Source: Flavihumibacter stibioxidans
Lineage (GTDB): Bacteria; Bacteroidota; Bacteroidia; Chitinophagales; Chitinophagaceae
DNA: 64,000 nucleotides
Direction of reading: 5' to 3'
NCBI RefSeq assembly: GCF_014332695.1
Contig: NZ_MBUA01000001.1
Coordinates: forward strand, 1,116,001-1,180,000
The notes under the pieces are model-generated. The model ran no database searches. It had not been told where the DNA came from and was given only the letters and a program-made list of their open reading frames with translations. Positions 61,288-64,000 of the stretch are shown here, piece by piece. The position numbers and the translations under genes are program-made. Position 1 is the stretch's first letter. Every line of letters starts with the position of its first letter.

Positions 61288-62820
61288 ATGGATTTAACTG
61301 CTACAACTGAAACCTTATATGAAAGATATGTTGCGGAATTGCAGCAGATTGCCGACATACGTTATGCTGTGGCATTGTTGCAATGGGACCAGGAAACATA
61401 TATGCCGGTATCCGGTGCAGCTGCGAGATCCAGGCAGGTAGCTACATTAAGCGAGATGGCCCACAGCAGGTTCACGTCCTCCACATTTGGTGAACTGCTG
61501 GCTGAATTAATGCAGAGACCGGATCTCACCCCTCAGCAATCAGCCAATCTTCACCTAAGCCATTATGATTTTGAACAACAGGCAAGGGTACCCGCATCAT
61601 TTGTAAGAACCATCAGCGAAACCGTATCAAGGTCTTTCCATGCCTGGATGGATGCCAGGAAGGCCAATGATTTCAATATTTTCGCACCGGTACTGGAAGA
61701 ACTTGTTACTCTCAAAAAAGAAGAGGCGGATCTGCTGGGATACGACAAACACCCGTACAATGCATTATTAAACCAGTATGAACGCGGCTGTACAACCGAA
61801 TTACTTGACAACACTTTCGGCACGCTTCAACCACCGCTAAAAGCTTTACTGGATAAGATTGCAGCCTGTCCGCAGGTGGACGACCGGCTCCTGAAACAGT
61901 ATTTTCCTGAACAGGACCAATGGCAATTCAGTATGGATCTGCTGGAGAAAATGGGTTATGATCTGGATGCAGGCAGGCAGGACAAGGCCGAGCATCCTTT
62001 TACCATAAATTTCTCCAGCCAGGATGTAAGGATAACCACCCGCATTGATGAGCAGGACCTGGGAAATATGACCTGGAGTACAATCCATGAACTGGGGCAT
62101 GCCCTTTATGAACAGGGTCTACCCGCCGGTCAGTACGGATTGCCACTCGGAGAAGCCGCATCGCTGGGAATTCATGAATCCCAAAGCCGGTTCTGGGAAA
62201 ATAATATTGGCAGAAGCCTGCCCTGGTGCCAGTATTTTTTACCACATCTTCAGAAATATTTTCCTTCCCAGTTAGGGAACAGCAGTCCGGAACATTTTTT
62301 CCGGGCCATCAATAAGGTCTATCCGTCGCTGATCAGGACCGAGGCGGACGAACTTACCTATCATTTCCATGTGATCATCCGGTATGAGTTGGAAAAGGCC
62401 CTGATCGGGGGTGAACTTTCGGTTAAGGATATACCCGCATTCTGGGGTGAGCGGTACAACCATTACCTGGGCATCAGGGTGCCTGATGACAGAAGGGGTT
62501 GCCTCCAGGATGTGCATTGGAGCCATGGAAGTTTTGGCTATTTTCCCACATATAGCCTGGGAAGCCTGTATGCGGCACAATTTTTCGGGCAATTAAAGAA
62601 AGAATTCCCGGACATGGATGAAATAACGAGACAGGGAAAGTTCAATATAGCGCTGGAATGGCTGCGGGGAAGAATACACCAGTACGGCAGGCAGTATACC
62701 AGCGAGGAATTATGTAAAAACCTGACCGGGGAAGGAATAAACATTGACCATTTCATGCAATATGTGACAGAGAAATATCGTTTTATTTATTCGTTCCAAC
62801 CGGAGGGGGATGCATTATGA
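61288..62820 (+). CDS. M32 (Taq-type) metallocarboxypeptidase
   Basis: Removes C-terminal residues from peptides in the cytoplasm. The 510-residue helical protein has the zinc motif WSTIHELGHALYEQGLP (HELGH near residue 268), the third ligand region GIHESQSRFWENNIG, and the N-terminal ALLQWDQETYMP typical of the family. Near the C-terminus, the conserved RVPDDRRGCLQDVHWSHGSFGYFPTYSLGSLYAAQFF is also present. No signal peptide is seen. Its last four bases overlap the start of the next lipoprotein gene (ATGA). Confidence 0.95.
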   Translation: MDLTATTETLYERYVAELQQIADIRYAVALLQWDQETYMPVSGAAARSRQVATLSEMAHSRFTSSTFGELLAELMQRPDLTPQQSANLHLSHYDFEQQARVPASFVRTISETVSRSFHAWMDARKANDFNIFAPVLEELVTLKKEEADLLGYDKHPYNALLNQYERGCTTELLDNTFGTLQPPLKALLDKIAACPQVDDRLLKQYFPEQDQWQFSMDLLEKMGYDLDAGRQDKAEHPFTINFSSQDVRITTRIDEQDLGNMTWSTIHELGHALYEQGLPAGQYGLPLGEAASLGIHESQSRFWENNIGRSLPWCQYFLPHLQKYFPSQLGNSSPEHFFRAINKVYPSLIRTEADELTYHFHVIIRYELEKALIGGELSVKDIPAFWGERYNHYLGIRVPDDRRGCLQDVHWSHGSFGYFPTYSLGSLYAAQFFGQLKKEFPDMDEITRQGKFNIALEWLRGRIHQYGRQYTSEELCKNLTGEGINIDHFMQYVTEKYRFIYSFQPEGDAL

Positions 62821-63224
62821 AAAAATTGTTCTGGCTTACCATAACAATCTGTCTGCTGGGATCATGCAAAAAGGCGATTGAGGATAAGAAAGCAGATATT
62901 GTACTTGATGCCATGACAAATGGCCAATGGTACGTTTCTTCGTTTATAGAAGGCGGTTCAGACCTGACGACTTCATTTGCACCCTATGTTTTTCAGTTTT
63001 ACCGGGATGGTAAAGTGAGTGGATTCACCTCCACCAGTGAAGAAAAGGGAACCTGGGCAGGAGACCCTGATGCATTGACCATTCAATCACAGTTTCCGAC
63101 AGCTTCCGATCCCGTTAAAAAGTTGAACGCACTCTGGAAGATCCTGGATAGTTCATGGGACTATGTGAAAGCGGAAACAACTGTTGATGGTCAAAATAAA
63201 CAGTTACAACTGAAGAAGAAGTAG
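62817..63224 (+). CDS. Small lipocalin-like lipoprotein of unknown function
   Basis: A 135-residue lipoprotein with signal peptide MKKLFWLTITICLLGSC, whose lipobox is LLGSC. The mature part has a pattern seen in small lipocalin-like Bacteroidota lipoproteins: MTNGQWYVSSFIEGGSDLTTSFAPYVFQFYRDGKVSGFTSTSEEKGTW, ending in a very basic QLQLKKK. Specific function is not recognised. Its ATG overlaps the M32 peptidase stop by 4 bases, so translation is coupled, although one protein is cytoplasmic and the other exported. Confidence 0.75.
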   Translation: MKKLFWLTITICLLGSCKKAIEDKKADIVLDAMTNGQWYVSSFIEGGSDLTTSFAPYVFQFYRDGKVSGFTSTSEEKGTWAGDPDALTIQSQFPTASDPVKKLNALWKILDSSWDYVKAETTVDGQNKQLQLKKK

Positions 63225-63228
63225 GCTC

Positions 63229-64000
63229 ATGCTGAATAGAACATGGTTTAGAATCCAATCCCCCTTTGAAAACAGGTTGCTTTCTGAAAAAACAAAAAAC
63301 AGCTTGTTGAAAACAAAGTCGCTATTTATAATCCTTTTCCTGTTAATAACAGGTTTTCGTTTGGCTGCCCAGGCGCCTAATGCTGATTTTTCGGCCAGCA
63401 AAACAGAGGGTTGTGCCCCACTTTCGGTAAGATTCACTGATCTTTCGACAAATAACCCAACGGAATGGTTTTGGGAATTTGGCACTGACCAATTTTCTAC
63501 CCTTCAAAACCCGGTCATCACTTTTTCTACTCCCGGCAAATGGAAAGTACGTTTGGTTGTAAAGAACTCTTCCGGAATTAATGAACTGATCAGGGAAGAA
63601 TATATTACGGTATATCCTTCGGCAAGGGTTAATTTTTCTGCAAGTTCTAACGTTGCCTGCACTCCCGCCACTATCCAGTTTACAGACCTCACCACAGTCA
63701 ATGGCGGAACTATCACATCCTGGCTTTGGGATTTTGGCGATGGAACCACTTCCACCCAGAAAAACCCCAGGCATGTATTTACCAACATCGGATATTATAA
63801 TGTTTCCCTGAGGGTAAAAACAGCAAACGGATGTGAAGTTGAAGTTGCCAAAAACCGCTTCATACGGGTCATCGGTGGTGTTACACCCAATTTTGATTTT
63901 TCAAGATCCGGCAGTTGTTCGGCACCGATAGATGTAAATTTTATCAACCAGACTACAGGTCCCGGAGACCTGACCTATCGGTGGACACTGGGAAATGGAA
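63229..64000 (+). CDS. PKD-repeat surface protein, N-terminal part (runs off the window)
   Basis: The frame opens at 63229 and stays open to the window edge, giving 257 residues. An N-terminal stretch of about 30 polar residues precedes a hydrophobic core (SLFIILFLLITGFRLAAQ) that ends in a signal-peptidase site. At least three PKD-type domains follow, each starting with a phrase like ADFSASKTEGCAPLSVRFTDLS and holding a WxWxFGDG-like core (WFWEFGTD, WLWDFGDGTTS, YRWTLGNG). Paired cysteines recur once per repeat. Such proteins in Bacteroidota are large, surface-exposed and usually carry a C-terminal type IX secretion signal, which here would be beyond the window. It starts 4 bases after the lipoprotein stop. 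Confidence 0.85.
   Translation, partial: MLNRTWFRIQSPFENRLLSEKTKNSLLKTKSLFIILFLLITGFRLAAQAPNADFSASKTEGCAPLSVRFTDLSTNNPTEWFWEFGTDQFSTLQNPVITFSTPGKWKVRLVVKNSSGINELIREEYITVYPSARVNFSASSNVACTPATIQFTDLTTVNGGTITSWLWDFGDGTTSTQKNPRHVFTNIGYYNVSLRVKTANGCEVEVAKNRFIRVIGGVTPNFDFSRSGSCSAPIDVNFINQTTGPGDLTYRWTLGNG

Overview
The window looks like a chromosomal segment of a Bacteroidota bacterium, most likely family Chitinophagaceae. The evidence is two SusC/SusD pairs, a hybrid two-component sensor of the polysaccharide-utilization type, a PKD-repeat surface protein, ATP-dependent PEP carboxykinase, and intergenic GGTGAATG-type repeats. Housekeeping genes (tgt, rsmG, rsmI, purS, pssA, trpS, gatC, fabI, recN) surround two catabolic or accessory islands. 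No phage, insertion sequence or CRISPR array is visible. The only RNA gene seen is one tRNA-Ala.

Layout. 1-2474: a truncated secreted-protein gene, a HAD deoxyribonucleotidase, a secreted DUF6799-like protein and a predicted outer-membrane protein. 2530-13643 (minus strand): a seven-gene sialic acid operon, SusC, SusD, nanA, nanM, nanT, sialidase and N-acylglucosamine 2-epimerase. Two matching palindromes lie upstream of it, and a hairpin lies between SusD and nanA. 13978-29712: tRNA-Ala, yceI, citrate synthase, lptF/G-tgt, a GT2-rsmG pair, an orphan response regulator, a six-gene run from pepP to an M1 peptidase, pckA, and a DUF922 protein. 29724-33632: an O-antigen-ligase-like protein and two unrecognised secreted proteins. 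33832-44722 (minus strand): an unusual eight-gene operon, GH16, SusC, SusD, arylsulfate sulfotransferase (ASST), CHR-family anion transporter, PAPS-type sulfotransferase, cysQ and cysC, closed by a strong terminator. A hybrid two-component regulator (45057-49385) and a GH20 hexosaminidase (49474-52011) diverge from it. 52032-63224: a deoxynucleoside kinase, trpS, gatC, two ABC ATPases, a cobalamin adenosyltransferase, a DUF2795 protein, fabI, recN, a zinc-ribbon protein, a Nif3-like protein, an M32 carboxypeptidase and a lipoprotein. 63229-64000: the start of a PKD-repeat protein that runs off the window.

How the genes work together. In the nan operon, sialidase releases sialic acid, NanM speeds its anomerisation, SusCD and NanT carry it across the two membranes, NanA splits it to ManNAc and pyruvate, and the epimerase makes GlcNAc. 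A GlcNAc kinase and the nag genes must lie elsewhere.

The most unusual part is the GH16/SusCD/sulfation operon. Polysaccharide loci commonly carry sulfatases that remove sulfate. This one has none, and instead carries genes to make PAPS (cysC), use it (sulfotransferase) and clear PAP (cysQ). It also has a candidate sulfate transporter and a PAPS-independent extracytoplasmic sulfotransferase. It reads as a glycan-responsive sulfate-transfer module. Its substrate and product cannot be read from the sequence.
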